Shown here: in pieces, positions 9,021 to 20,768 of the stretch
Layout of the letters: each line of letters begins with the position of its first letter
Position numbering within the stretch: position 1 is the stretch's first letter
Notes under the pieces: generated by a model
Database searches by the model: none
Told to the model about the DNA's origin: nothing
Seen by the model: only the letters and a program-made list of their open reading frames with translations
Program-made: the position numbers and the translations under genes
From: Deinococcus sp. Arct2-2
Lineage (GTDB): Bacteria; Deinococcota; Deinococci; Deinococcales; Deinococcaceae
Assembly: GCF_004801315.1 (NCBI RefSeq)
Contig: NZ_SSNW01000024.1
Location: forward strand, 1-59,593
Direction of reading: 5' to 3'
DNA length: 59,593 nt

Positions 9021-10048
9021 TTAAGCATATCTTCCAATTCACTGTCGCCGTGGTTATAGTCTATCAATAGCTTTCTCATAACTTCATAATTATCTTCCCT
9101 CATTTTGTTTAAGTTTAACGATTTAAGTATGTTGGTATCTCTTATATTAATGCATTTATAACCATAATCATAAAAATCACCAATTTCGGCATAATCAACC
9201 AATGGAATCACACCATGAGAAAGATATTCCATCATCTTAGTTGGCAAGGAAACATTGTTCAAGATCAAATCATCTCTAATTATATATCCAGCTAGAGAGC
9301 GCCTATATATTTCCACTAATTCCGACTTCTTTGCATTTGACACAAGCACATTCTTACAATCACTGAATCTTGTAGTAATATTATCTAATTCAGAAGTAGG
9401 AACATAAATTTCATGACTGATATCACTATTCTTGACTGTATCAATCATCTTGTCAATGTTCTGCCACTTTTGTGTTCCACCAACATATACGATAATATTT
9501 CTCTCAGTGGAATCTGGAGATATGTTCAATTCACCAATTAACGGAGCTACAATAAAACCCTGGCGCTCTCCGAAAGACTCCATCAAAAATTTTTGCATCG
9601 ATTTCGTTACTACGACAATGTGTTTTGCTTTGGAATATAAAATTTTGCTAATTATTCTTTGAGCAAACGACCTTACCAATTTACCCTGAAATCTCAATTC
9701 CTCAGGTGCTAGTCCATGCACATCCCATATTATAGTCTTACGTAAGAAAAGAAAAGGAACGATTTTCTCAGCACTATATCCAGAGTGAATGTATAATTTA
9801 TTAGATTTTCTTATAATATTATATATCTTAAAGAAATGCAATAATGCATTTCCCCTAAATACTTTAACATCGTCCCCTCTCTCTGATTCAAATATATCTA
9901 TCCTATGTCTCAGGCGTTTGAATGACAAATCCAAATATATTCTAGAATTGGTCGACAAACTATCTACTTTGATTATTCTCTGCATCATGCCATCAGATTT
10001 TTCGTCAATTGTAGGGTAAGGACACACAAAAACCACTTCATATTCCAT
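9014..10048 (-). CDS. Putative glycosyltransferase, GT-B fold
   Basis: This 344-residue protein has features of GT4-like glycosyltransferases: an N-terminal VVFVCPYPTIDEKSDGMMQR, a central IIWDVHGLAPEE with a conserved-looking HG, NIIVYVGGTQKWQNIDKMID at the start of the second Rossmann half, and SLPTKMMEYLSHGVIPLVDY in place of the usual E-x7-E segment. The match is weaker than for its neighbours. It is in the AT-rich core of the operon and overlaps the polymerase gene by 7 bases. Confidence 0.65.
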   Translation of the reverse strand: MEYEVVFVCPYPTIDEKSDGMMQRIIKVDSLSTNSRIYLDLSFKRLRHRIDIFESERGDDVKVFRGNALLHFFKIYNIIRKSNKLYIHSGYSAEKIVPFLFLRKTIIWDVHGLAPEELRFQGKLVRSFAQRIISKILYSKAKHIVVVTKSMQKFLMESFGERQGFIVAPLIGELNISPDSTERNIIVYVGGTQKWQNIDKMIDTVKNSDISHEIYVPTSELDNITTRFSDCKNVLVSNAKKSELVEIYRRSLAGYIIRDDLILNNVSLPTKMMEYLSHGVIPLVDYAEIGDFYDYGYKCINIRDTNILKSLNLNKMREDNYEVMRKLLIDYNHGDSELEDMLKC

Positions 10049-11246
10049 GGGTCAGCTCCTTCATTCGTTTAGAAATTATAAAAGACATGACAAACAAGCC
10101 ACTAAAAATCGAAAGAGGCACTGCATAAACTCCAAAAGATTCGACTGAGACTACCGCTACGAAAATTGTAGTCAAAGAACCTTTATATTGCAGAATAGTT
10201 CTATAAGTGTTAAAATTCATAGAAGTCATTGTGTCAGCCGCCGCCGTGAAGATAGCAAAAAATGGTATCGATAACGTAAATGCCAGAGTAAGTAAGAATA
10301 TATCAACTTCATCCTCAACAGCAAACTTTAGGAGAAAACCTCCCAGCAGCATGATAACAGATGAAATAAATGAGATTTTCAACGCAGTGCCACGCACGGC
10401 TCTACCTAATTCAATGACCTCATTTATGTTACGTAAAGCCGTACTAAACATAATTGGATACTGTGAAGAGAAGTATGATGATAGAGGCAGAATTCCGATA
10501 TTGTAAATTCTATAAACGATGTAAAAAACTCCCAACTTATCAGCAGAGATTTGCTGAGATAAAATCAAACTCGGCACATTACCCGATAGAGCAACGGCTA
10601 CAGAAGAAGCTCCAAACGCGATTCCAAATTTAAAGCGTTTATTTAAATTTATGCGCCTAAAATTAAGGCTAACCAACTTTTTAACTTGCGAAGCGAAAAA
10701 CAGCGAAAATATACAGTTAAGAATGCAAACCATTAGCAACATTTTCTCTAGTTCTACAAAAGGCACCAATACGATGGGAAACAATCTATTCAAAATCCAT
10801 GGAACATCTACGCGATTGATCAGAATATTTTGACTGTTTCTAATTACTAAGCTGTAATTTACGACAGCGAGTCGTGCTAAGATTAGCTCAGAAGTGATAT
10901 AAAACAAAAATAGCGTTGGAGTAAAGTAGATATCAAAAAGATTAACGAAAATCGCACCAAAAGTGGTTATTAACACTAAAGCTATAAAAATTAGCGTAAT
11001 GTTCTCTGCGACTGCCATCGGAATTTCAGATTCGCTGCCTTGAGACAATATATATTCGTATCCACCCCATTCAGTGAATGGGGCGAGTATCGCTATGGTT
11101 ATCAATGCCACACTTAAGTAGCCAACAGCGGAAGATCCATAAACGAATGTCAGAACCAGAAGAAAGACTGCTTGTATCGCTGCCTTAATAATATTGTTGA
11201 TGGAAATTACTCTAGGGCCACTATAGAATCTACTTACTAAAAACAT
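10038..11246 (-). CDS. Polysaccharide flippase, Wzx/MATE-like
   Basis: The 402-residue protein has about 11-12 hydrophobic segments spread evenly and basic loops (KRFKFGIAFG, SKRMKEL), the profile of Wzx-type flippases of the MOP superfamily. It would move undecaprenyl-linked repeat units to the periplasmic side of the membrane. Its neighbours (polymerase and glycosyltransferases downstream, dTDP-sugar genes upstream) support this. It is slightly shorter than typical Wzx proteins and AT-rich. Its start directly abuts the stop of the rfbC-like gene. Confidence 0.72.
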   Translation of the reverse strand: MFLVSRFYSGPRVISINNIIKAAIQAVFLLVLTFVYGSSAVGYLSVALITIAILAPFTEWGGYEYILSQGSESEIPMAVAENITLIFIALVLITTFGAIFVNLFDIYFTPTLFLFYITSELILARLAVVNYSLVIRNSQNILINRVDVPWILNRLFPIVLVPFVELEKMLLMVCILNCIFSLFFASQVKKLVSLNFRRINLNKRFKFGIAFGASSVAVALSGNVPSLILSQQISADKLGVFYIVYRIYNIGILPLSSYFSSQYPIMFSTALRNINEVIELGRAVRGTALKISFISSVIMLLGGFLLKFAVEDEVDIFLLTLAFTLSIPFFAIFTAAADTMTSMNFNTYRTILQYKGSLTTIFVAVVSVESFGVYAVPLSIFSGLFVMSFIISKRMKELTHGI

Positions 11247-11798
11247 TCAACCTCTATCCAATTCCCACACCTCAGTGCCGAAATAATCCCAACTCAATCG
11301 CCCTTCATTAGGTTCAACAATATTAAACTGAGAGTCCATTGTGTACAACAATGTCGCACCCTGCTCTGTCGCTTGGTAACCGTGCGCTACACCACTAGGG
11401 ATGTACACCAGGGTTGGCTGCTCTCCGCTCAGCACCAGTTTCCGGCGAATACCCAATGTCGGACTGTTCTGGCGGCAATCAATCAACCAGATCATTAGCT
11501 GGCCCTGTATGACGCACCAAATCTCATTTTGCTCCTCTTTCACATGAATATGGAAAGCGTTGATGCGGCCCGGAGCAGCCCAAGACACACTGATCTGGCG
11601 CGGTTGTAGATTGCCTGGGAGGTTTTGAAATCCATCCTCGCCTAAGCGGGCATACTCCATAAACGCCCCATTTTCGCTACGATTCTTTTTCAACCCGTGT
11701 GTCCAGACTCCATCAATTTGAGGAGCAGGTGGATAGCTCTCGAATGACAGACTTTCAGCAAATGCTGGAGCAAGTTCAATTTTGTGTGGAGTGGTCAT
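11247..11798 (-). CDS. rfbC: dTDP-4-dehydrorhamnose 3,5-epimerase-like cupin protein
   Basis: The 183-residue protein is a RmlC-type cupin. [20 protein letters not shown] covers the conserved histidine region, [10 protein letters not shown] matches the second conserved block, and [12 protein letters not shown] the C-terminal substrate-pocket block (usually P-x-S-x-D). It sits directly with rfbA and rfbB, the other dTDP-rhamnose genes. The sequence is divergent from classical RfbC, so a related epimerase or isomerase of dTDP-sugars is possible. rfbD, needed to complete rhamnose synthesis, is not in this window. Confidence 0.75.
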   Translation of the reverse strand: MTTPHKIELAPAFAESLSFESYPPAPQIDGVWTHGLKKNRSENGAFMEYARLGEDGFQNLPGNLQPRQISVSWAAPGRINAFHIHVKEEQNEIWCVIQGQLMIWLIDCRQNSPTLGIRRKLVLSGEQPTLVYIPSGVAHGYQATEQGATLLYTMDSQFNIVEPNEGRLSWDYFGTEVWELDRG

Positions 11799-12706
11799 GC
11801 ATGGCCTCTTTTTTCTTGACTGATTTTCAACAGGTACTTACCATATTGGTTTTTCGCCAACCGCTGTGCCTGCTCCAGCAGCATCTCTGTACTGATCCAA
11901 CCACTCCGCCAAGCAATCTCTTCAGGCGAAGCGATTTTCAGGCCTTGGCGGTGTTCTATCGTCTGGATGAACAAACTGGCTTCCAGCAAACTTTCATGGG
12001 TTCCAGTGTCCAGCCACGCAAAGCCGCGCCGCATAGTCTGGACGTCGAGAAGTCCCTCCTGCAAGTAGTGCCGATTCACGTCAGTAATTTCCAATTCGCC
12101 GCGTGGCGATGGGCGGATCGACTTGACGATATCCACCACATTCTGATCATAAAAGTAGAGTCCAGTAATAGCGAAATCCGACTTGGGAACAACTGGCTTT
12201 TCTTCGATAGACAGCACTGAACCTTGATCGTCAAATTCGACAACCCCGTACCGCTCCGGATCACTGACCTGATAGGCGAAGACCGTTGCTCCTGTCATTT
12301 TGGTGTTGGCTGCCTGCATGAGGTCAGGCAGATCATTGCCGTGAAAAATATTGTCTCCCAAAATCAGAGCACTGTCATGACCCTGAACGAAGTCCTCACC
12401 GATGAGGAACGCCTGGGCCAATCCTTCGGGCTTCGGTTGTACGGCGTAATGCAGCTCTATACCCCACTGCGAACCATCGCCCAACAAGTGCTGAAAACGG
12501 GGAGTGTCATCAGGGGTAGAGATGATTAAGATTTCACGCATTCCGCCGAGCATCAGGCTGGTAAGCGGGTAGTAGATCATGGGCTTGTCATACACAGGCA
12601 ACAGCTGTTTACTGACTGCCAGAGTTGCCGGATATAACCGTGTGCCGGAACCGCCCGCTAAAATAATGCCCCGACGCGTGTTGGGCACAGAAAGAGCTTC
12701 GGTCAT
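11795..12706 (-). CDS. rfbA: Glucose-1-phosphate thymidylyltransferase
   Basis: This 303-residue nucleotidyltransferase makes dTDP-glucose from glucose-1-phosphate and dTTP. The signature [13 protein letters not shown] lies near residue 15, with [26 protein letters not shown] (metal and sugar binding), IEEKP and the LDTGTHESL block following. Length and motifs are those of RfbA/RmlA. It overlaps rfbB by the ATGA arrangement and feeds the pathway continued by rfbB and the rfbC-like gene. Confidence 0.93.
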   Translation of the reverse strand: MTEALSVPNTRRGIILAGGSGTRLYPATLAVSKQLLPVYDKPMIYYPLTSLMLGGMREILIISTPDDTPRFQHLLGDGSQWGIELHYAVQPKPEGLAQAFLIGEDFVQGHDSALILGDNIFHGNDLPDLMQAANTKMTGATVFAYQVSDPERYGVVEFDDQGSVLSIEEKPVVPKSDFAITGLYFYDQNVVDIVKSIRPSPRGELEITDVNRHYLQEGLLDVQTMRRGFAWLDTGTHESLLEASLFIQTIEHRQGLKIASPEEIAWRSGWISTEMLLEQAQRLAKNQYGKYLLKISQEKRGHA

Positions 12707-13725
12707 ACCTGCGGGCCAGCCAGACGCTTGGCGTACTGTTTTTCGTAATAGTCACGGAATTCGCCGCTGCGAATAGGAGCCCACCACGCTTGGTTGTCGC
12801 GGTACCAGCCTACCGCCTCGGCCACTGCCTGCCTGGGTTCGTAGCGGGGTTCCCACCCCAAAGCACGCAGTTTGTCCACATTCATGCTGTAGCGGCGATC
12901 ATGCCCCGGACGGTCAGACACATGCCGGATCAGGCTGCGATCTCTACCCAACGTCTCCAAAACGATATCCACCATTTCAAGGTTCGTCATTTCCCGGCCC
13001 GTGCCTACATTATAAACCTGACCGATCTCACCCTTCAGCAACACAGCTTCTATGCCCGTGCAGTGGTCGTAAACGTGGGCATAATCGCGCATCTGTTGAC
13101 CGTCACCGTAAACGGGCAAAGGCTCACCCAGAATAGCGTTGGTGCTAAAGAGCGGCACGGCTTTTTCAGGGTACTGGTACGGCCCGACGTTGTTGGCCCC
13201 CCGCGTAATAGTGACGGCCATACCATAAGTAATGGCATAGGCCTGAACCAACTGGTCGGCGGCGGCTTTGCTCGCCGCGTAAGGACTGCGGGGAGCCAAC
13301 TCGTCGGTTTCGACGCTTTGGTGGTCGTCACGAATATGGCCATACACTTCGTCCGTGCTGATGTGATGTAGCCGGATATCCAGTTCACGGGCCACTTCCA
13401 ACAAGACGTGTGTCCCCCGGACATTGGTATCAGTAAAGACCAGTGGGCCAAGAATACTCTGATCCACATGCGTCTCTGCAGCAAAATTTACGATCAGGTC
13501 TGTGGATTGACTCTGGCATGTTTGGCGAACCAGAGTTTGATCGCCAATATCACCCACCACCAATGAAAGCCTAGCATCAGCCCACAGGTCATCCAAGTTC
13601 TCTCGCCGCCCTGCATAGGTCAGTTTGTCGTAGACCACAATCTGATCTTCGGGATACTGCTCCAGCCAATAACGAACAAAATTGCTGCCGATGAACCCGC
13701 ACCCACCTGTCACTAAAAGTTTCAC
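12703..13725 (-). CDS. rfbB: dTDP-glucose 4,6-dehydratase
   Basis: This 340-residue short-chain dehydrogenase/reductase begins with [18 protein letters not shown] (NAD-binding). It has [21 protein letters not shown] (the catalytic TDE segment), the active-site [14 protein letters not shown] and [14 protein letters not shown], all specific to dTDP-glucose 4,6-dehydratases. It converts dTDP-glucose to dTDP-4-keto-6-deoxyglucose. Stop and start codons overlap with the neighbours on both sides. Confidence 0.94.
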   Translation of the reverse strand: MKLLVTGGCGFIGSNFVRYWLEQYPEDQIVVYDKLTYAGRRENLDDLWADARLSLVVGDIGDQTLVRQTCQSQSTDLIVNFAAETHVDQSILGPLVFTDTNVRGTHVLLEVARELDIRLHHISTDEVYGHIRDDHQSVETDELAPRSPYAASKAAADQLVQAYAITYGMAVTITRGANNVGPYQYPEKAVPLFSTNAILGEPLPVYGDGQQMRDYAHVYDHCTGIEAVLLKGEIGQVYNVGTGREMTNLEMVDIVLETLGRDRSLIRHVSDRPGHDRRYSMNVDKLRALGWEPRYEPRQAVAEAVGWYRDNQAWWAPIRSGEFRDYYEKQYAKRLAGPQV

Positions 13726-15347
13726 GCTTTCACTTCCCCCCGAGCTTTGTAGCTGTACGAATACCCGTAACTCTTGTCTTCCCTCGCATCCGATTTATTA
13801 ATAACACAGCCCATAATCTTCAGGCCACCACGTTCTGCACGGCGCAGGGCCGCACGAACCGACTGAGCCGGTGTGCGTCCATATTCACAGATCATCAGCA
13901 CGGCGTCGGCATGTTCGCCCAAGACCAGACTGTCGGCTAGGGCCAGCAGCGGGGCACTGTCGATCAAGATCAGGTCGTAGCTTTGACGCCAGTGACCTAG
14001 GGCTTTGCCCAAATCCGCTTGGTTGAGCAAGGAAAGACTGTCATGCATGCTCGGCCCAGCGGGCAGCATGTCTACATTGTCTTCAACCTGCAAGACCTGT
14101 ACGTTCTCAGGATTCTGGAAGGCTTCGCGGGTGCTGCGTGCCCCGCCTGTTCCCACCAATTGATGCCACTGTCCCGCCTCATTAAATTTTTCCCACACTG
14201 CTTGTTGAGTGCCCCGGCGCAAATCAGCGTCGATGATCAATACCCGCTGGCCGCTGGAGGCAAAACCGTCGGCAAGGGTGGCAGTCAAACTGCTTTTGCC
14301 TTCGCCGGGAGCAGTACTGGTGATCATCAAGATCGGGTGCTGCTTGCCCTGCAGAGCTGTCAAGACATTGACCCGCAAGAAGCCGATGGCTTCATAGAGT
14401 CCCGCCTGCCGCGCCGCACGCACGATACCGGTGAGCAGGATGTCACGTTGGCGCAGGCGCGGCACGACTGCCAGCGTCGGGAGATTGAGGCTCAGCAGAT
14501 CGTCTTCATTGCGAATGGTGCGGTCGAGTACCGTGATTAGGGCCACAATACCAGCCGACAACAACAGACCCAGTAGTCCGGCCAATACGGCATTCCGGAG
14601 CGGTTTGGGCGATTGGGGTGCCCGGGGCTGGACAGCGTCCGACAAGCGGCTCAACACACCCACAGCAGACTCTTCCAGAATGATCACATTGGCCAAACTC
14701 GACTGCAAGTTGGCGCGGCGGGCAATCAGAGTCTGACGCTCAAGGGTCGATAGGGTATTTTGCTCACCCAGTTGCTCATCCAATTGGCCCAATTGGGCAC
14801 GGAAGCCCGCTGCTGCACGACGGATGCTTTCCTTGGCCCGATCACCATCCCAATCGCGGAGGGCCTGACTGGCAAGATTGGCTAAGCTCGTGGCCGCCTC
14901 CGGAGTCTGTGCTCTGGCATTCAGGGTATAAATTCCGTTGCCACCGCTAAACTGATCGATTCTAGACACTAAGGTGACGGTCTTGAGCCGTTGCTCGCTG
15001 AGTTCTAAGTTCAGGTTTTTGGTGATCCGCGCCTTTTCCTCGGCGGACACACCCTCCTGAGTGCTGAAGGCAGTGATCAGAGGCACGATGACTTGGGTGC
15101 TCTGCAACGCCTGCTGCACTGCGCCCTCTGGCAGCGGCGGGGCTTTGACGGTCGCGCCGCCCAGCACAGGGTCACTACTGCCACTGTTAGCTGAAATCAG
15201 GGTGGCACTAGCAACGTACACCGGGGCCTGAGCACGCGACCAGAAATAGGTGGCCAATGCTAGTACTAGGGCCGTGCCCAAGATCCAGAATAAACGCCGT
15301 TGAAGTCCCCGCCACAGTGTGCTGAGATTGATTTCCCGCTCGGTCAT
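13722..15347 (-). CDS. Wzz-type chain-length regulator fused to bacterial tyrosine kinase (BY-kinase)
   Basis: The ATG at 15347 is chosen because AGGGGTGA lies just upstream on the minus strand; a longer in-frame ATG at 15479 has no such site. The 541-residue protein has a Wzz domain with two membrane segments (about residues 21-41 and 250-270). The cytoplasmic kinase has Walker [11 protein letters not shown], Walker A' [12 protein letters not shown] and Walker [13 protein letters not shown]. The C-terminus ends in a tyrosine cluster (YGYSYSY), the usual autophosphorylation tail. It should control chain length and export of the polysaccharide, and is the first gene of the operon. Confidence 0.88.
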   Translation of the reverse strand: MTEREINLSTLWRGLQRRLFWILGTALVLALATYFWSRAQAPVYVASATLISANSGSSDPVLGGATVKAPPLPEGAVQQALQSTQVIVPLITAFSTQEGVSAEEKARITKNLNLELSEQRLKTVTLVSRIDQFSGGNGIYTLNARAQTPEAATSLANLASQALRDWDGDRAKESIRRAAAGFRAQLGQLDEQLGEQNTLSTLERQTLIARRANLQSSLANVIILEESAVGVLSRLSDAVQPRAPQSPKPLRNAVLAGLLGLLLSAGIVALITVLDRTIRNEDDLLSLNLPTLAVVPRLRQRDILLTGIVRAARQAGLYEAIGFLRVNVLTALQGKQHPILMITSTAPGEGKSSLTATLADGFASSGQRVLIIDADLRRGTQQAVWEKFNEAGQWHQLVGTGGARSTREAFQNPENVQVLQVEDNVDMLPAGPSMHDSLSLLNQADLGKALGHWRQSYDLILIDSAPLLALADSLVLGEHADAVLMICEYGRTPAQSVRAALRRAERGGLKIMGCVINKSDAREDKSYGYSYSYKARGEVKA

Positions 15348-15482
15348 AATGTCACCCCTGAAATCTTGGAGGCAGGCAGTTCCTCCCTGAAATTGGGGGT
15401 AACGCTCCGAAGATAAAACTGAATTATTTGACTTTGTCGTTTTGATCCCTGCACCGTCATCTGCGAGATGATACCCCATAAG
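15348..15482 (-). promoter_or_regulatory. Upstream region of the polysaccharide operon
   Basis: This short stretch between the Wzz/BY-kinase gene and the first insertion sequence must hold the operon leader and possibly its promoter. The minus strand contains an AT-rich patch (AAGTCAAATAATTCAG) but no convincing paired -35/-10 boxes. If the IS1182 element begins at about 15448, much of the original upstream DNA has been displaced, and transcription could start in the element. Confidence 0.3.
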
Positions 15483-15623
15483 ATGACTCCTTCAGAACCT
15501 GATGGCCTCAGGACTGAGCTTGCCTCGATCTTGCGGCTCTTCCGCACTCCCGATGCCGCTGGTTTACTCGCTTCTCTGAAGCGGGCGTACCATGACCTCA
15601 GACGCAAGGAGGTCAGCCTATGA
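15483..15623 (+). CDS. Small ORF upstream of and overlapping the IS1182 transposase
   Basis: A 46-codon frame starting at the ATG at 15483 encodes a mixed helical peptide ([19 protein letters not shown] ... [10 protein letters not shown]). Its stop overlaps the transposase start as ATGA, a layout that usually means translational coupling. The strong AAGGAGG that serves the transposase lies within its last codons. It is not a recognised family. It may be a passenger or regulatory peptide of the element or simply a chance frame. Confidence 0.35.
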   Translation: MTPSEPDGLRTELASILRLFRTPDAAGLLASLKRAYHDLRRKEVSL

Positions 15624-17267
15624 GCCTAAAGGACAGTCATCCCCGCTCCGTGCCAGAAGACACCGCCCGCATTGCCAAGGCGATCTTCAACAAAGGGCAT
15701 CGTTACCTTTTGCTGCGCGACACTTTCGGTGATTTCTTCGACAGCGACGATTTCCGCACTTTGTTTCATGTTGAAGGCCGGCCGGCGGTTGATCCGGCGC
15801 AACTGGCGCTGATCACCTTAGTGCAGTTCGCTGAGAACCTCAGCGATGAACGTGCTGCGGATGCGGTTCGGGCACGCATAGACCTCAAATACTTACTGGC
15901 GCTGCCCCTTGATCATCCTGGCTTCGACGCCAGCGTTTTGTCCGAGTTCCGTACTCGTCTGATTAACGGGCACGGCGAGCAGTTACTGTTCGAGCGACTT
16001 CTAGAACGGTTTCGCGCGCAGCAGTTGCTGCGCGCTCGTGGTCGGCAGCGCACTGATTCAACCCATGTGCTGGCCGCTGTCCGGGCGCTGAACCGTGTGA
16101 GTTTGGTCAACGAAACATTTCGACACGCCCTGAACGTGCTTGCGATCGCGGCACCCGACTGGCTTGTGCAGCACACCCAGAAAGAGTGGGTGCAGAGATA
16201 TGCCAGCCACTTCGACCTGCAGGCCGAAGTGGCCGAAGGCTGGCAAACGAGACGCGAAGCCTTGCTCGTTCAGGTGGGTGCAGATGGATACCAACTCCTG
16301 ACAGACGTTCTGGCACAGGATGCGCCCCCCTGGTTAAGGGAGGTGCCCGCTATAAGTGTCCTGTGGAACGTCTGGCTCCAGAATTTCACACCGACTGAGG
16401 CGGGAAGACTGCGGTGGCGGACAGGAGATGAACTTCCGCCGAGCGCCGACTTTGTGAGCTCACCCTATGATGTTGACGCTCGATACAGCAAAAAGCGATC
16501 AACGTCGTGGGTCGGCTACAAAGTGCATCTCACAGAAATGTGTGATGACGACCTGCCGCTGCTGATCACCAATGTAGAAACGTCTCCTGCCACCACCCAA
16601 GATGTTGATGTGTTGGAAGACGTACACGATCACTTGGCGGGAAGAGTGCTGTTGCCTGAGTCGCATCTGGTGGATCTGGGCTATCTCAGCACAGGGTTGC
16701 TGGTGAGCGAGCAGAAGGCTCATCAGTTGAAGCTGATCGGGCCGGCCCGATCAGACGAGCGGTGGCAAGCGAGGGCTGGAAAGGGATGTGCAGCAGAGCA
16801 TTTCAAGATCGACTGGGAGGCACAGATACTGACCTGCCCTGCGGGGCAAGTCAGTGCGAGTTGGACGGACGCACGGGATGCCCGCCAACGAGCCGTAATC
16901 AAAATCAAGTTCTCAAGCACGCAATGCAAGAACTGTACCCTCAAAATGGACTGCACCACGGCGTACCGTCACGATTCAAGAAAAGGAGCGGCACCTGGCA
17001 TTGTTGGAGTGGCGATCTTGGGCGCAGACCCAAGAGTTTGCGGCCCTTTACGCCAAACGCGCTGGAGTCGAAGGAACCATCTCTGTCGGCGTGCGGGTGA
17101 CCGGCATGCGCCGGTCACGCTATTACGGGCTGGCTAAAACGCGTCTGCAACACCTCTGCACTGCCTCAGCGCTGAATTTGCTCCGTGTCGCAGATCATCT
17201 GGCTGGATGTCCCCGTGCCAAAACTCGCGTATCCGCATTCACACGCCTTCTGGCGCAGGTTGCCTGA
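15620..17267 (+). pseudogene. IS1182-family transposase, frameshifted near the C-terminus
   Basis: The frame from the ATG at 15620 (AAGGAGG eight bases upstream) gives the N-terminal domain (GDFFDSDDFRTLF), the first DDE aspartate in RQRTDSTHV and the second in HLVDLGYLSTG, then a cysteine cluster (TCPAGQ, CKNCTLKMDC). At about 16960 the family sequence jumps to the next frame: TVTIQEKERHLALLE, then KRAGVEGTISVGVR with the catalytic glutamate, ending at 17267. A one-base excess explains the break. Unless ribosomes shift frame, the protein lacks its catalytic glutamate. Confidence 0.8.
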
Positions 17268-17299
17268 GTAAGCCAGCGGCATCACTCCCGGTGCAGGTC

Positions 17300-17818
17300 T
17301 CAGGCAGCGAGGAGAACTCGCTTCCGAAGAAGTTCAAACGATCCTCGCCCGTACATCTGGCGCTTCACCAGCTTGATTCGATTGACAACACCCTCTGTGG
17401 GTCCGTTACTCCAAGGCAAGGTCACAGCCGCCAATAATGCGGCACGTTCTCGCGTCAACCCTATGGCGAAGGTGCGCACATCTTGAAATCCGCTCTTCCT
17501 CGCGGCTCTCAGCCATGCGTCCAGATCGGCTTCTGTTCCTCCAGGCATCAATTGACGGAAGCCCTGCGCCAGTTGGCGCAGGGCTTCCAAGTGCGGGCAC
17601 TTCTCCTTGAGCTTGTCAAAGAGAAGCCGGTCGCGCTCCCGAAACTGTTCATCCCGCCGTAAAAGCAACCAGACGATTTGACCTGCCAAAAAATCGGATT
17701 TCTTCCATAACTCCTTAACAGCAGCCGAGTCTGTCCTCTGTGGTGGCTGCTCGGCCTCTTCAATTCGTCTCGCCAACGTCCATTGATGGACGCGCTTATA
17801 GCCATGTGGAGTATTTGA
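17300..17818 (-). pseudogene. ISL3-family transposase, C-terminal remnant
   Basis: The open frame between a stop at 17819-17821 and the stop at 17300 encodes the C-terminal third of an ISL3 transposase. It contains HGYKRVHQWTLARRIEE, a WLLLR helix and the diagnostic tail WSNGPTEGVVNRIKLVKRQM followed by YGRGSFELLRKRVLL, with the catalytic glutamate in PTEG. The N-terminal zinc-binding and first DDE parts are absent. It is a relic, probably cut by the adjoining IS1182 element. Confidence 0.75.
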
Positions 17819-18016
17819 TTAGCAATTGTGTTGATCGTCAAGTGGGACGTGAGGGACTCGGCTCAAGAGCAGCCAGCCCCCAGGCAAGGTCCCTTGACGG
17901 GCCTGCACGAGCTCTTGAGGCTCAAAAGGAGGCTGGCCACTCAAGACTAGCATTGCCTTCAGTTGCGGGGAACAGGTCACGATTCAGCACTGGTGGTGCT
18001 TGCTCAGGGGTAAAGG

Positions 18017-18086
18017 CCGAGGGGGTGGGCGGTGGTTGCACCGGCACACACGACGTGCCGGCACACCACACGACCCACCCCCTCGG
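18017..18086. repeat. Long imperfect hairpin downstream of the IS110 gene
   Basis: The left arm begins CCGAGGGGGTGGG and ends ACCGGCAC; after a short ACACGAC loop the right arm begins GTGCCGG and ends CCCACCCCCTCGG. The outer 13 bases and inner 7-8 bases pair perfectly, with a looser middle. It lies 36 bp past the transposase stop, so it could be a terminator or a structured end of the IS110 element. No T tract follows. Confidence 0.6.
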
Positions 18087-18121
18087 TTGAGAAGGCGGCC
18101 AGGCGTGATGTCGGCCAGGAT

Positions 18122-19335
<1,214 letters not shown>

Positions 19336-19340
19336 CTAGC

Positions 19341-20756
19341 GTGGTGTCGGAGGAGTTGACTCGCGAAGCGTTGCTCCAGTTGCTTGCTGAGCAAGCAGCC
19401 CAAATTGCCGAGCAGGCTGCACAGATCAAGCTCCTGATTGAAGAGAATGCCCGGCTGAAAAAGCGGATAGAGCGGCAGGTGAAGCGGTACGTGGCGCCGC
19501 ACAGCCGCGAAGCGCCCAAGGCTGACCCGAAACGACCGGGTCGACGAGTGGGGGAAGGGACGTTCACCTACAAGCAGGCTCCAGCGCGTGACACGGTCAC
19601 GCGCGTCATTGACCTGGAACCCGCCAACCACTGCCCGTTCTGCCAGACGCCGTTGAATAGGGCAGCGTACAAGACGGATCTGGCGTTCATCACTGAGCTG
19701 CCTCTGGTGAAGCCTGAGATCACCCAGTACAACGTGCCCGTCACGACGTGCCCGAACTGTGGGAAGGATGTTCGAGGCGAACATCCGGAGCTGTGCCGCA
19801 CGCAACGGGGCGCAACAGCCCACCGACTGGGTTCTCGCTTGATTGCCGCCATGCAGTACCTGCACCATGGGCTAGGTCTGCCAGAGCGAAAAGTGCCGGA
19901 CGTGTTGCAGGCGCTGTGCGGCCTCTCAGTGACACAGAGTGCGGTGAATCAAGCCACCAGCCGCACAACAGCTGCTGGCACACCCATGGCGACGGCCTAT
20001 CAGGGGATCAAGGACGCCGTTCAAGCCGCGCCCGTGATGCATCAGGATGACACTGGCTGGCGAATCAAGGGCGTGCAGGCCTGGCTGCAAGTGGCCTGCG
20101 CCCCGCAGCAGGTCTTGTTCCAGATCCGTACGCAGCACACCCACCAGCAGCTCAAAGAGCTGCTGGGAGAGACCTTTGGGGGCACGCTCGTGGCAGATCG
20201 ATACAACGTCTACGATCATGCGGCCTTCACGACAGGCCAGCACCAGAAATGCATCCGGCACGTCATTCGCAACCTGCAAGAAGCCGTGGTGCTGCAAGAA
20301 GGCCGCCGTGGACAGGGGATCATGTACGCCACCCGGTTGCTGCAGGCCTTTGGGGACGCGCACAGCCTGCATTGGCAACTCAGCCGCAAAGAGATCACCC
20401 TGGTGCAGTACCAGGGCGCCGGGTACGCCATCCACACCTGCATCACCGGGCTCCTCGACCGTCCGCCGCTTCAGAGCAACGTCAATGAGCGGCTCCGCAA
20501 GGGATTGCTCAAACACCATCGGCGCGGGAACCTCTTGAGATTCTTGGACGACCCCAGCATCCCACCGACGAACAATGCCGCAGAGCGCGCTCTGCGGTCT
20601 GGGGTCATCGCCCGCAAGGTCTCGCAGTGCAGCAAAACCCAAGGAGGGGCTGACAGCTACGCCATGGTCAAAAGTGTGGTGGAGACGGCCAAGCGACAAG
20701 CACAGCACCCACTGGATGTCTTGGTCGGTCTGCAGGTTCGCGCGGCACCCCGCTGA
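19341..20756 (+). CDS. IS66-family transposase (TnpC type)
   Basis: The 471-residue protein starts with a leucine-zipper-like coiled coil (AEQAAQIAEQAAQIKLLIEE), then has a zinc-binding CPFC ... CPNCGK segment. The catalytic DDE is in VMHQDDTGWRIKG, LVADRYNVYDH and IPPTNNAAERALR. No tnpA/tnpB partner genes are present, as in the ISBst12-like branch of IS66. Start is GTG with GGAGGAG inside the first codons; a clean ribosome binding site is lacking. The right end of the element truncates a BTAD-type regulator gene. Terminal repeats were not resolved. Confidence 0.88.
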   Translation: MVSEELTREALLQLLAEQAAQIAEQAAQIKLLIEENARLKKRIERQVKRYVAPHSREAPKADPKRPGRRVGEGTFTYKQAPARDTVTRVIDLEPANHCPFCQTPLNRAAYKTDLAFITELPLVKPEITQYNVPVTTCPNCGKDVRGEHPELCRTQRGATAHRLGSRLIAAMQYLHHGLGLPERKVPDVLQALCGLSVTQSAVNQATSRTTAAGTPMATAYQGIKDAVQAAPVMHQDDTGWRIKGVQAWLQVACAPQQVLFQIRTQHTHQQLKELLGETFGGTLVADRYNVYDHAAFTTGQHQKCIRHVIRNLQEAVVLQEGRRGQGIMYATRLLQAFGDAHSLHWQLSRKEITLVQYQGAGYAIHTCITGLLDRPPLQSNVNERLRKGLLKHHRRGNLLRFLDDPSIPPTNNAAERALRSGVIARKVSQCSKTQGGADSYAMVKSVVETAKRQAQHPLDVLVGLQVRAAPR

Positions 20757-20768
20757 TTGCCTCACCAC

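Larger units (their letters stand above)
15448..17297 (+). mobile_element. IS1182-family insertion sequence (ends tentative)
   Basis: The element surrounds an IS1182 transposase. A short inverted repeat CCTGCACCG occurs at 15448-15456 and as its complement at 17289-17297, and could mark the ends. The similarity beyond this core is weak and no target duplication was found, so the boundaries are provisional. It abuts an ISL3 remnant on the right. Confidence 0.5.
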
